Assembly: GCF_000380125.1 (NCBI RefSeq)
Contig: NZ_KB904580.1
Span: forward strand, 1-34,299
From: Streptococcus ovis DSM 16829
Lineage (GTDB): Bacteria > Bacillota > Bacilli > Lactobacillales > Streptococcaceae
Reading direction: 5' to 3'
Length of the DNA stretch: 34,299 nt
The notes beneath the pieces are model-generated. The model worked only from the letters and a program-made list of their open reading frames with translations. It was not told where the DNA came from and ran no database searches. The position numbers and the translations under genes were made by a program. Below are positions 22,107 through 29,955 of this stretch, in pieces; within the stretch, counting starts at the first letter, position 1; each line of letters starts with the position of its first letter.

Positions 22107-22721
22107 TTATTGATCATGATCATTCTCATCATCTGTCAGAAAACTATGTACATGATTTGAATGATCATCGTCATTTGCATCTGTTAGTGCCACTGGCTTC
22201 ATACTTGAAACCAGATACTTACTGCCCGATTTCACAAATGTTATTTCTAGCATAACTTCTCGTTGTACATCCTTGGCTGCATCCTCATAATTGTATTGTT
22301 TCTTCAGCAATGTACTAGTGTAGTGAATATCCGCTAAAACCTTCTGAGATTTCTGATTGATATAGATTTCTGACGATTGGTAGACATAATCAACCACATA
22401 TCCTTTATAAGCCTGATTTACTGCCTTCTCTTCTATCACAACCTCTCTCTCATACATGGTTTTAGTCATGAAACGCTCATATCGATTACGATTTTCACTC
22501 AGATCTTTCTTTGTGTAGTATGCAATAAGAAATTCTTCAACATATCGAGTAGATAGTCCTTTTGCATCCGTTTCTTTTCGTACAGTCACTTCCTGTTTAG
22601 TTTCGCTTTTGGCAGGAACTTTACCAATCTTACCAAAAGCAAATCCCAGGAGAATAAGAAAAGCTGCGACTGCAAAAATTGCTAGTTTTTTTAACCTTTC
22701 AAATTTCTGTTCATCCAACAT
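22107..22721 (-). CDS. Bitopic T4SS protein with VirB8-like layout
   Basis: The 204-residue protein has one N-terminal membrane segment (about 13-31, LAIFAVAAFLILLGFAFGKI) and an outside domain (about 55-185: YVEEFLIAYYTKKDLSENRN, AYKGYVVDYVYQS, ADIHYTSTLLKKQY), consistent with the NTF2-like fold of VirB8/TcpC proteins. It ends in a His/Asp-rich tail (DDDHSNHVHSFLTDDENDHD), which could bind metal. It lies 30 bases after the hydrolase gene. The VirB8 reading rests on layout, not on a diagnostic motif. Confidence 0.7.
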   Translation of the reverse strand: MLDEQKFERLKKLAIFAVAAFLILLGFAFGKIGKVPAKSETKQEVTVRKETDAKGLSTRYVEEFLIAYYTKKDLSENRNRYERFMTKTMYEREVVIEEKAVNQAYKGYVVDYVYQSSEIYINQKSQKVLADIHYTSTLLKKQYNYEDAAKDVQREVMLEITFVKSGSKYLVSSMKPVALTDANDDDHSNHVHSFLTDDENDHDQ

Positions 22722-22751
22722 GTGGTCTATTTCCTTTCCTTTTTCTATGTG

Positions 22752-25388
22752 CTATGGCACAATCACCTCATTTTGTAATAGAGTACCTTTATCCTTAAAT
22801 AAGAAGCTTGGATCGACATCATTTGCAAAATCTCCAATATAATATTGGAAATGTACATGAGGAACCCCCACTGTACCAGTGTCACCTAAAACAGCGATTT
22901 GTTGCCCTTGTTCGATTCGGTCTCCAGAATTGAATTTTGGTACATATTTTAGGTGACCATAATAAGTATAGCCCCCTAAATCAGTCTGAATTACAATTGA
23001 ATTTCCCCAAGGAGTTGGACCTGCTACTCGAACTACCGTTCCCCCAAGAACTGCAAAAACTGGTATATCGTTCGCATAAACTACTGAACTATTGTAATTT
23101 GCACGAACAGCGGCTAAATCTACACCATCATGACGCCCTTTAGGATACATCCATGCTCCTGCACCTTGACTCCAAGGAGTTTTTCCCCAAGGCTGAACAA
23201 CAATATAGGGTTCGTTAAACATGTGTTTGCCACGTCCCTTATTTTTATTATTCTTGAGGTAACTCAACCATTTTTGAGCAGAAGCAATACGTGCTCCTAG
23301 TTTATCTCCTGAATTCCCTTCCCACTCTATTAGGAAATTTCTGGTAGATTCTTCTACTGAAGCGCTCGAAGTTAAAATTTCACGTGCTTTTTGTTGATAC
23401 CATGGTGCATCGCCATGAAGCATAAAATCAAGCTGAAGTTCTAAATCATACCACTTCTTATTTTTAGATTTTGCATAGTTTAAGAGAAGAGTATGACGAG
23501 TAGAACCATCTGCAGTATCAGTCCATTGTCCTAGCCCTATCCCCCGATGGAGGATATTTGGGTACCTGCCATTATAGATAGATGGCCCATTGATAGACAA
23601 CCATGCAGAATCGTCCCAAGAGTTAGTAGATGCACCAATAGGAGGATTCAGATAGTCTCCCTCAGCTCTTCTAGCTGTAATACTACTCTCGACATCCCAG
23701 TTGCCTAAAATAGAAGCTAACCCCTCTAATTTCAATCCAGGAACATGTTTTTTAAAATAACTAAGAATAAATTGAACACGTTGCCCTTGATCTGCATCTA
23801 CATTTGTTGTCAGTATAAAAGTCTCCTGAAGATACTTCACTTTAGGAAGATAAAAGCCAGGATTTACATATGTCCATTTATCTTTATCCTTCTTTGAAGC
23901 CGCCGCCTCTTCTAACTTTTGATAATAGACCTCTTGACCTATATCAGAAGAAACTGTTCCAATGCTTTCTCCTACAACGACCTGTGCTCCAGTTTCATGC
24001 TTTACTTCAGATAGATTTTTAAATGTGATAATTGCTTCACTCGTACAAATCAAGACATCTTTCTCTGGAGTAACTTCAATCGTTCCTGAGATTGGAGCTA
24101 TAACAGTTCTTCCCTTTTCAACTTGAAAAGTAGTACCGTTATAAATCTTTGACTTAGTCTCATATCCAAATCGTTTCGAAATTGGAAGAGGTTCAGTTGC
24201 TTTCTCATCCGTCAGTGGATAGAAAGGGTTTTCGAGTTCTTGGTAATTCGTATACTTCCCAACCTCCTCTGATAACTCCAGTAACTCTTTATACTCTTGT
24301 AATTGATTGTTACTCAATTTAGCCCATTTTAAATCAGAAGAGTCACCATATAAATCGGACATTTTTTTCAGATTACTAGTATCCTTGTTTAAATGATTCC
24401 AAATATCATTTAACGCATCTGAGTAATGATTAAATCCTAGATTTCCTGCTAGTTCTCCACCTCTCCCTTCTTTCCACGAACTTTCTGGATTCCATTCACC
24501 ACCATAGCGGTAGTTCATGAAGTATAATATATCATCGATATTCGTCCAGTATTCAACTTCACTTGTTGTTTCTTCTCTATCACGCTTGCTAAGTTGTAAC
24601 CAAGATTTGTTCAAATCAAACTCATCTTGTTCTACCGTGGAAGTATTTCCGACAAATAAAGCTATTGTGCATAATAATAAAAATGAAATTAAATAAGCCT
24701 TTAACGATAGAGGATTAGCCAGAATAGCTTTAAGAGGGCGCATAATATAGCTTCCCCACTTACTAGCTGTTTTGAATCGTTTCACTACCTTATTGCTAGC
24801 AACTCGCATCCTTAACTGTCGCAGACGATAGGCAGCCTTTGTTTCCCAACGATTCATTTTAGGCGTTCTTGTAAATCCACGTCCTTTTACTAGGTTATAA
24901 GTGCGATTAGATAGACTGTATGTAGCTCTACCTGTTTTACTTGCAATTCCTCCTGCGTATCTAAAAGCATGTTTTGTCTGTTGTATGCTTACGTTTGTAT
25001 GACGAATTTTCTGACGAGTTGAAGCAATATCACTCAATATATCATTGTCACGTACAGCTGTCTCAGTTGTAGAGCGGATATTCCCATAGCCTTTCTTGGC
25101 GATTCTTTTCTTTAGGCTGCCTCCTGCTCGATTAACTGCTTTTTTCTTACTCTTGACAGCTTCTTTTTTCTTATACTTAGCTTGTCGGACTTCTTCCTTC
25201 GCAATCGATTGTTTGACTGAAGCACGTTTCTTCAAATACCGTGCTTCAGCAGAAGTACTTGCTTTATATGTCTTAGGAGTTTCTTTTTTGACCAGTCTAT
25301 ATCGCGAATTTGCTTCAGAAAGTTCTTTTTTCGCATCTACAAGATTAGCCTTAGCCCTCCTCAACTCTCGCCTTGCTTTTCTAGCCAA
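22752..25388 (-). CDS. T4SS cell-wall hydrolase: lysozyme-like plus M23 endopeptidase
   Basis: The 878-residue protein has a very basic cytoplasmic region (1-225), a membrane segment (about 230-247) and an outer part. Residues 405-480 are a degenerate M23-like domain lacking HxxxD and HxH. Residues 538-715 are a lysozyme-like domain of the phage tail-lysin type, with candidate Glu567 (LGNWDVESS). Residues 735-860 are a complete M23 (lysostaphin-type) endopeptidase with His753-x3-Asp757 (GRHDGVDLAA) and His844-x-His846 (GVPHVHFQY). Like VirB1/PrgK-type hydrolases, it should cut glycan and peptide bonds to let the channel cross the wall. The long basic inner domain is unusually large and may contact DNA or other T4SS parts. 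It starts 12 bases after VirB4. Confidence 0.9.
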   Translation of the reverse strand: MARKARRELRRAKANLVDAKKELSEANSRYRLVKKETPKTYKASTSAEARYLKKRASVKQSIAKEEVRQAKYKKKEAVKSKKKAVNRAGGSLKKRIAKKGYGNIRSTTETAVRDNDILSDIASTRQKIRHTNVSIQQTKHAFRYAGGIASKTGRATYSLSNRTYNLVKGRGFTRTPKMNRWETKAAYRLRQLRMRVASNKVVKRFKTASKWGSYIMRPLKAILANPLSLKAYLISFLLLCTIALFVGNTSTVEQDEFDLNKSWLQLSKRDREETTSEVEYWTNIDDILYFMNYRYGGEWNPESSWKEGRGGELAGNLGFNHYSDALNDIWNHLNKDTSNLKKMSDLYGDSSDLKWAKLSNNQLQEYKELLELSEEVGKYTNYQELENPFYPLTDEKATEPLPISKRFGYETKSKIYNGTTFQVEKGRTVIAPISGTIEVTPEKDVLICTSEAIITFKNLSEVKHETGAQVVVGESIGTVSSDIGQEVYYQKLEEAAASKKDKDKWTYVNPGFYLPKVKYLQETFILTTNVDADQGQRVQFILSYFKKHVPGLKLEGLASILGNWDVESSITARRAEGDYLNPPIGASTNSWDDSAWLSINGPSIYNGRYPNILHRGIGLGQWTDTADGSTRHTLLLNYAKSKNKKWYDLELQLDFMLHGDAPWYQQKAREILTSSASVEESTRNFLIEWEGNSGDKLGARIASAQKWLSYLKNNKNKGRGKHMFNEPYIVVQPWGKTPWSQGAGAWMYPKGRHDGVDLAAVRANYNSSVVYANDIPVFAVLGGTVVRVAGPTPWGNSIVIQTDLGGYTYYGHLKYVPKFNSGDRIEQGQQIAVLGDTGTVGVPHVHFQYYIGDFANDVDPSFLFKDKGTLLQNEVIVP

Positions 25389-25400
25389 CTAGACCACCTC

Positions 25401-27785
25401 CTAGTTCTTAGCATTTGTATGAGTAAGCTGGAATAACCTCGTATTATCAGGAATAGTATTGTTAAATGGTACAATCACATCCCCTGCAACAATCAATCCA
25501 CTTCCCTTTGTCTTTGGCTTCAAAATATAGCGTTCTAGCGTTGGTGACAGTTTCAATATTTTACGTAATTGCATCATATCTGTTTCTTTTTGTCGCAATA
25601 AAATCATAAATTCACTATTAGAAAGTAATTTTCTTCCTTCCTCTGTAGAAAGAACTGTTTCAATATTTTGTGTAATCCCTGTTGGAATAGCACCATATTT
25701 ACGGACTCGTGAGTAGAGTTCAGTAAAAAATGTACGTTGTGCCTGGTCTTTAAATAGTAGCTGAATTTCATCGACATAAAGCCGTGTGGTCAATTTCCCT
25801 TGGTTTTCTACAATCATATTCCAAATATAATCTTGGATAACCAGTAAAGCAAATGGTTTTAGTTTCCCTTTCAGTCGCTTGATATTAAAGATAATAAAGC
25901 GACTATCTAGGTTCACATTTGATTGATAAGAGAAGATGTTCTGAGATCCTTTAGCATATGGTTCTGACTTGGTAGCCAAATTCTGAGCAAACTCTTCAGG
26001 CTGTTCCAAAAGTACATTGTGCCAATCTGCTAGAGTTGGCAGTTTACCACTACCCTCAAATCGTTCATAAGTCAATGCTGTAACCCGGTCAATAATACCG
26101 AACTCTTCATCGCTCACCTCATCGAACATTGATTCAAATAATCCCATCAGCAAGTTTGCCTTATCACCAATCGGATCATTATCCTCATCGTCTAATAAGT
26201 CTAACTTGTCTTGGCTCGGCAAATCCAAAAGGTTTAAATGATTTTTAGAACCAACTGCAATATCAATAATTTGTGCGTTAAACTCACGACCTATCGTAGT
26301 GTACTCGTCTTCAGGGTCAATGATAATAATACGATCTTCGGGATAACGCAGTAACGTTGGAATGATTTCTGCTGTCTTAACAGTCATCCCTTTACCAGCA
26401 CCAGCTGTACCAAAAATCATCCCACTACCTGTATTCAGGTCAGCTTTACGATCCAAGGTAATAATATTATTGGAAAGCTGATTTTGACCGTAATACAGAG
26501 CTTTTTTAGAATTCGAGATGAGTTCCACATTAGTAAATGGGATTTGAGTGGCAACATTGTCTGTCGTCATGTCACGTACAAAACGCTTCTTTACATCTAG
26601 ATAAGCATGACCTATCGGCAGGATAGTATTGAGCGCTTCTTCCTGGTAATAGTAACAATCATTAAAATCAACACCCAATCGACGTGCAGCAGTCTTCAAC
26701 TTATCGGCATTAGCGTTGAGAGTTTCATTATCTGGAGCAATAAAATAGACAGCAATCAAACCAGCATACATCTTTTGGTCATTATCAATGATTTCATCTT
26801 TCCACTCCTTAGTCGCCTCGTTGACTTCCTTTGCAACTCCAGAAGTTGATAATTCTGAATCAATAATTCCATCACGCAAGCCATCTTTTTGATTTTTAAT
26901 CATTTCTGATTTAACAGCTGCTTGTTGACTATTGATTTTTTTAAGAGCATCTGAGGTATCATACGGCTTAGCATGTACTGTAATCGCAAATTCTACACCT
27001 GTTTCCGTCAATTTTTTCATCAGTCTATCTGATAAGAAAGTTGGATATTTTCCGATATACATCACCTTAGCATAGAAATGATCAATCTTCATTCGGTCTT
27101 CCATGAACTTAATTCTGCTAGGTGCAATGAAGTCCTTCGATGTTAGACCAGATAGAGCAATATCACGATAATTGTAGGTAAGAAAATTTTCACCCTTCAG
27201 TAAGTAATTAAAAATCTTCAAACGGTCTAAGCCATCCATATCCGTTAAACTGATTTCCATTTCTGCAAATTGATTTGCCAATGAGACACCCATCTCATCT
27301 AATTGTCTATCAGCCAAATCACTATCATTTGCATCTGTAGAAATGATAATGTATTTATCGAATTGAAAGTTTTTACTATTTTTAGAGAAACGCTTGTTTA
27401 TAATTGCGTTATACTCATCTCTATAGTTCTGGTACTCATCACCGACGTTGTCAAATAAAACATCCGCTACAACCTGTGTTTCTATACGTCGGTTAATACC
27501 TAGAAACTGAAAATTGTCTCCTGCATCAAGAGAATTGATAGCTTCAGCATATGTTGTAATTACATCAATCTTCTCCTCATCTGTTGTAGAAGTATATGCG
27601 ACATCACCTAAGCGAAAACTCTTAGAGTACTCTTGACCAGTAATATACATCAGACCATCTTCAAATTGACTAGTATAGCGGATAGTAAGTTGTGTGGATG
27701 GCTTGATTGTTCGTTGTAAACGTGCCTTGCGTTGTTTTTCAGTCTGGCTTAGCTTCCGAGACTGTTTTCGATTGAATAAAGTCAT
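25401..27785 (-). CDS. virB4: VirB4-type T4SS ATPase
   Basis: The 794-residue energiser of the channel has Walker A GTAGAGKGMT (459-468), IIIIDPEDEYT (about 486-497), Walker B RLYVDEIQLLF (about 668-678), then GITQNIETVL (703-712), all typical of VirB4/TraE/PrgJ ATPases. Length is normal. The start overlaps the PrgI-like gene by 47 bases. The nearest ribosome site (GGAGGAG) is about 15 bases before ATG, further than usual, so translation is probably coupled to PrgI. It acts at the inner membrane face. Confidence 0.95.
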   Translation of the reverse strand: MTLFNRKQSRKLSQTEKQRKARLQRTIKPSTQLTIRYTSQFEDGLMYITGQEYSKSFRLGDVAYTSTTDEEKIDVITTYAEAINSLDAGDNFQFLGINRRIETQVVADVLFDNVGDEYQNYRDEYNAIINKRFSKNSKNFQFDKYIIISTDANDSDLADRQLDEMGVSLANQFAEMEISLTDMDGLDRLKIFNYLLKGENFLTYNYRDIALSGLTSKDFIAPSRIKFMEDRMKIDHFYAKVMYIGKYPTFLSDRLMKKLTETGVEFAITVHAKPYDTSDALKKINSQQAAVKSEMIKNQKDGLRDGIIDSELSTSGVAKEVNEATKEWKDEIIDNDQKMYAGLIAVYFIAPDNETLNANADKLKTAARRLGVDFNDCYYYQEEALNTILPIGHAYLDVKKRFVRDMTTDNVATQIPFTNVELISNSKKALYYGQNQLSNNIITLDRKADLNTGSGMIFGTAGAGKGMTVKTAEIIPTLLRYPEDRIIIIDPEDEYTTIGREFNAQIIDIAVGSKNHLNLLDLPSQDKLDLLDDEDNDPIGDKANLLMGLFESMFDEVSDEEFGIIDRVTALTYERFEGSGKLPTLADWHNVLLEQPEEFAQNLATKSEPYAKGSQNIFSYQSNVNLDSRFIIFNIKRLKGKLKPFALLVIQDYIWNMIVENQGKLTTRLYVDEIQLLFKDQAQRTFFTELYSRVRKYGAIPTGITQNIETVLSTEEGRKLLSNSEFMILLRQKETDMMQLRKILKLSPTLERYILKPKTKGSGLIVAGDVIVPFNNTIPDNTRLFQLTHTNAKN

Positions 27786-28092
27786 TTTTGGTAACTTTCT
27801 CCTCCTTTCCGAAATCTGTTAAGTATGCACGATCCTGAATCGTGTATTTGAACTTCCAACGCTCTAAATACTCATCCTTTCGGTTAGATGAAAAGATAAG
27901 CGCTGGTACGATAATAGGGATTGATAAAATAAATAAGATAATCTGTGGAACTCCCAATCGTAGTAAAACAATATTGAGAACACCAGTACCAATCACAGCA
28001 GACAAAAGAATTAAATTCTGCTTAGTCATGTTGCCGAAAATTGGCTTTTCATAGTTCTCAAACTCCTTTAAAAATTTTGAGCCAAGTTTCAT
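27739..28092 (-). CDS. PrgI/VirB3-like membrane protein
   Basis: A 117-residue T4SS membrane protein. An upstream in-frame ATG exists at 28140, but the AAAGGAG site fits ATG 28092 (MKLGSKFLKEFENYE), and the region between forms the terminator hairpin, so I use 28092. It has two close membrane segments (about 25-44 and 49-66) followed by a conserved-looking DEYLERWKFKYTIQDRAYLT. PrgI/VirB3-like proteins anchor VirB4, which fits the 47-base overlap. The C-terminus is charged and extends into the VirB4 start. Confidence 0.85.
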   Translation of the reverse strand: MKLGSKFLKEFENYEKPIFGNMTKQNLILLSAVIGTGVLNIVLLRLGVPQIILFILSIPIIVPALIFSSNRKDEYLERWKFKYTIQDRAYLTDFGKEEKVTKNDFIQSKTVSEAKPD

Positions 28093-28111
28093 AAAGCTCC
28101 TTTCTGACAAT

Positions 28112-28143
28112 AAAAAAAGCACAATGCAAAATTGCATCATGCT
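28112..28143 (-). terminator. Intra-operon terminator upstream of the PrgI-like gene
   Basis: The minus strand AGCATGATGCAA pairs with TTGCATTGTGCT (12 pairs, two G-T wobbles) and is followed by seven Ts. It lies between the 125-aa gene and PrgI. Confidence 0.85.
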
Positions 28144-28163
28144 TCATGTGATAATTTGTATTT

Positions 28164-28541
28164 TCACTCCTTACTTCTAAACAAACTAAATGTGACAAAT
28201 AAAGATAAAAACATAGAAACTATGGTGATTATAGAAAAGTCATGATTTGTAAATTGGACTTCTCCAGATACAAACATAGCTTTATATATAACAAAAATTA
28301 TCCAAGTAATAATACCTACACCAATCCAGTGTTTTAGGAAGTAATAAAGAAAGATTGGCGATTTTATAACGAAAGATATCGCTAGGAATAGGAACTTCCC
28401 AATCATTGAAATGTGATATCTAATTCCTCTTCGCTTTTCTAATCCCGCCGCTATTAATTCTTCATGAGAAGCACAAGCCATTGCTTCATATAAATTGTCT
28501 AAAGCTTCTTCTACACTTTGAACTTGCTTTCCTTCTTTCAT
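28164..28541 (-). CDS. Small membrane protein inside the T4SS operon
   Basis: This 125-residue protein begins at ATG 28541 behind AGGGGG. An in-frame longer start (28592) would run into the palindromic promoter and lacks a ribosome site. Residues 1-45 are helical and soluble (VEEALDNLYEAMACASHEEL). About three membrane segments follow (roughly 47-60, 70-88 and 100-120). I do not recognise the family. It has its own promoter (TTGTGA-17-TATAAT) and is closed by a strong terminator, so it may be expressed separately from the T4SS. Candidate roles are entry exclusion, transfer control or a T4SS part; none is proven. Confidence 0.7.
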   Translation of the reverse strand: MKEGKQVQSVEEALDNLYEAMACASHEELIAAGLEKRRGIRYHISMIGKFLFLAISFVIKSPIFLYYFLKHWIGVGIITWIIFVIYKAMFVSGEVQFTNHDFSIITIVSMFLSLFVTFSLFRSKE

Positions 28542-28558
28542 AATACCCCCTTTTTTAT

Positions 28559-28594
28559 CAATATAATTATATTTATAATTATATTGTATCACAA
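28559..28594 (-). promoter_or_regulatory. Palindromic promoter of the small membrane gene
   Basis: The minus strand has TTGTGA (28594-28589), a 17-base spacer and TATAAT (28571-28566). It overlaps a perfect 13-bp inverted repeat (28559-28571 with 28574-28586, 2-base spacer). The predicted start is near 28559, 18 bases before the ATG, with GGGGG between. The palindrome may be an operator. Confidence 0.6.
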
Positions 28595-28622
28595 CTTTTC
28601 AAAAAATGCACCCTTTTGTTTT

Positions 28623-29360
28623 TTAACTAGTTCCTAAGATACTTTTTGCTAAACGTTGACTACCAAACAGCATAAAAATAAAGATAATACCTTTTGCAAT
28701 AGATGCAAAAGCTGTCACATAATCCCCTTCTCCTGCTTTCAACATGTCTGTTTGAACAAGTACGGGATATAATCTGATTACAATCATCAATATCAAACCT
28801 TGCAAGGCAGCAGCGCCAAACTGCTTTAAGAAATTTATCATCGTAGGTCTAGTAGAATCAGCCATAAAAAATGCTACCATCACCGGTCCGAGTGCTTTCA
28901 AAAGATACATCTGGAAGAAACGCATCATCAGAAGTAACTTTGCTGATACACCTGCTATATAATTTGTAGTTTTACCAACAAATCCAACTATATTTTTTAA
29001 AAACCATCCCGTCAAGCCTTTTGTCGTTACATCAAAATTAATTTTTGTATTTGGTAAAACACCGTTTGTTAGCTTAATCGCAACGTTAAAAATCTCGACA
29101 ATGAAATCAAAGATTGAAGAGCTATATATGACAAATAAGTAAGCTAAAACATATTTAATAGCTAACTCTAACCAAAGATTTGCTGTAATAGCACCTCCTT
29201 CTTGTTTAAAGTATTTATACCAGCTATCTAACTCCAAAAGTAAAAAAACACCAATTATCACAAAGGCAAGGGGCTGTGTCGCGCTAACAATCAAATCCAC
29301 AGAACTATTAACGGTTGCGTTATAGTCTGCTAGCGACTTTGTTAATTCTGAAACATCCAC
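28623..29360 (-). CDS. VirB6/TrbL-like multi-spanning membrane protein
   Basis: The 245-residue protein has about five to six membrane segments (near 28-45, 66-85, 130-150, 155-168, 185-205 and 215-235). The features LLLMMRFFQMYLLKALGPVM and AALQGLILMIVIRLYP resemble VirB6/TrbL channel proteins, and position between a small pilin-like gene and PrgI/VirB4 supports this. It would form part of the inner membrane channel. AAGGAG lies before ATG. Confidence 0.85.
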   Translation of the reverse strand: MDVSELTKSLADYNATVNSSVDLIVSATQPLAFVIIGVFLLLELDSWYKYFKQEGGAITANLWLELAIKYVLAYLFVIYSSSIFDFIVEIFNVAIKLTNGVLPNTKINFDVTTKGLTGWFLKNIVGFVGKTTNYIAGVSAKLLLMMRFFQMYLLKALGPVMVAFFMADSTRPTMINFLKQFGAAALQGLILMIVIRLYPVLVQTDMLKAGEGDYVTAFASIAKGIIFIFMLFGSQRLAKSILGTS

Positions 29361-29372
29361 CTTGTTCTCCTT

Positions 29373-29600
29373 CTAACCAATAATACCACTCATTTGAGCA
29401 ATGACTGCTGCTGCAATTGAGGCTGATACTGCTGCAGTCAACCCACCAAAAATCATAGCATTCTGCCCTTTTGATTGCTGCATTGCATTTTCATTAATCT
29501 TTCCAGTCGAAAAATCCTGCCAACCAGTCCATATACCAAATAACCCTATCATTGTTCCTGCTCCACCTAAATATCCTACAATCTGTGTAAATAGTTCCAT
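29373..29600 (-). CDS. Small pilin/VirB2-like membrane protein
   Basis: The 75-residue protein has two hydrophobic segments (about 6-26 and 49-72) around a polar loop (DFSTGKINENAMQQSKGQNA). The Ala/Gly-rich second helix (GGLTAAVSASIAAAVIAQMS) is like VirB2/TrbC-like or PrgF-like small T4SS proteins. It lies 12 bases before the VirB6-like gene and 13 after the YdbC-like gene, as in other Gram-positive operons. No signal peptidase site is obvious. Confidence 0.7.
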   Translation of the reverse strand: MELFTQIVGYLGGAGTMIGLFGIWTGWQDFSTGKINENAMQQSKGQNAMIFGGLTAAVSASIAAAVIAQMSGIIG

Positions 29601-29613
29601 ATGTATTTTCTCC

Positions 29614-29895
29614 TTAATTCATTTGTCTAATGATTTGTTTCAAGTTTTCCCAAACTTGTGGTTCAAATGTCAACCCTTTTCCTCCACGTGTGTGGTCAGG
29701 GTTCCAATCACGAATTTCATACTTAGCTGGTTTACCATTCCAACTAACTAGATTCAACTCTGTTGTCCATCCTCTTGTATTCGTATTTAACATAGCAATG
29801 TGCTCAATTATTTTAAATGTTACTTCACTTGTAACTGAAGACTGTCCCAATTTTTCTTCAGAGGATGGAGTTTTCCCAAAATTTGAATTTTCCAT
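29614..29895 (-). CDS. YdbC/PC4-like single-stranded DNA-binding protein
   Basis: The 93-residue protein matches the YdbC family (PC4 fold) over residues 25-92: IEHIAMLNTNTRGWTTELNL, VSWNGKPAKYEIRDWNPDH and GLTFEPQVWENLKQIIRQM. YdbC of Lactococcus binds ssDNA. Here the protein probably coats transferred single strands or tunes transcription. It is the first gene of the transfer operon; the 60 bases before it are occupied by a terminator, so its own promoter is not evident. GAAAGG lies before ATG. Confidence 0.85.
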   Translation of the reverse strand: MENSNFGKTPSSEEKLGQSSVTSEVTFKIIEHIAMLNTNTRGWTTELNLVSWNGKPAKYEIRDWNPDHTRGGKGLTFEPQVWENLKQIIRQMN

Positions 29896-29916
29896 TCTTT
29901 TCCTTTCTAACCTATC

Positions 29917-29946
29917 TAAAAAGCTACTAGAATCATCTAGTAGCTT
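29917..29946 (-). terminator. Strong terminator between the SEC10-like gene and the transfer operon
   Basis: AAGCTACTAGA and TCTAGTAGCTT form a perfect 11-bp stem with a 4-base loop, followed by Ts on the minus strand. Confidence 0.85.
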
Positions 29947-29955
29947 ACTAATTAT

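Noticed and set aside
28093-28140. Longer start for the PrgI-like protein at 28140
   Set aside because: The added 16 codons lie in the terminator hairpin and an AAAGGAG site points to ATG 28092.
28542-28592. Longer start for the small membrane protein at 28592
   Set aside because: It would cover the palindromic promoter and has no ribosome site; AGGGGG fits ATG 28541.
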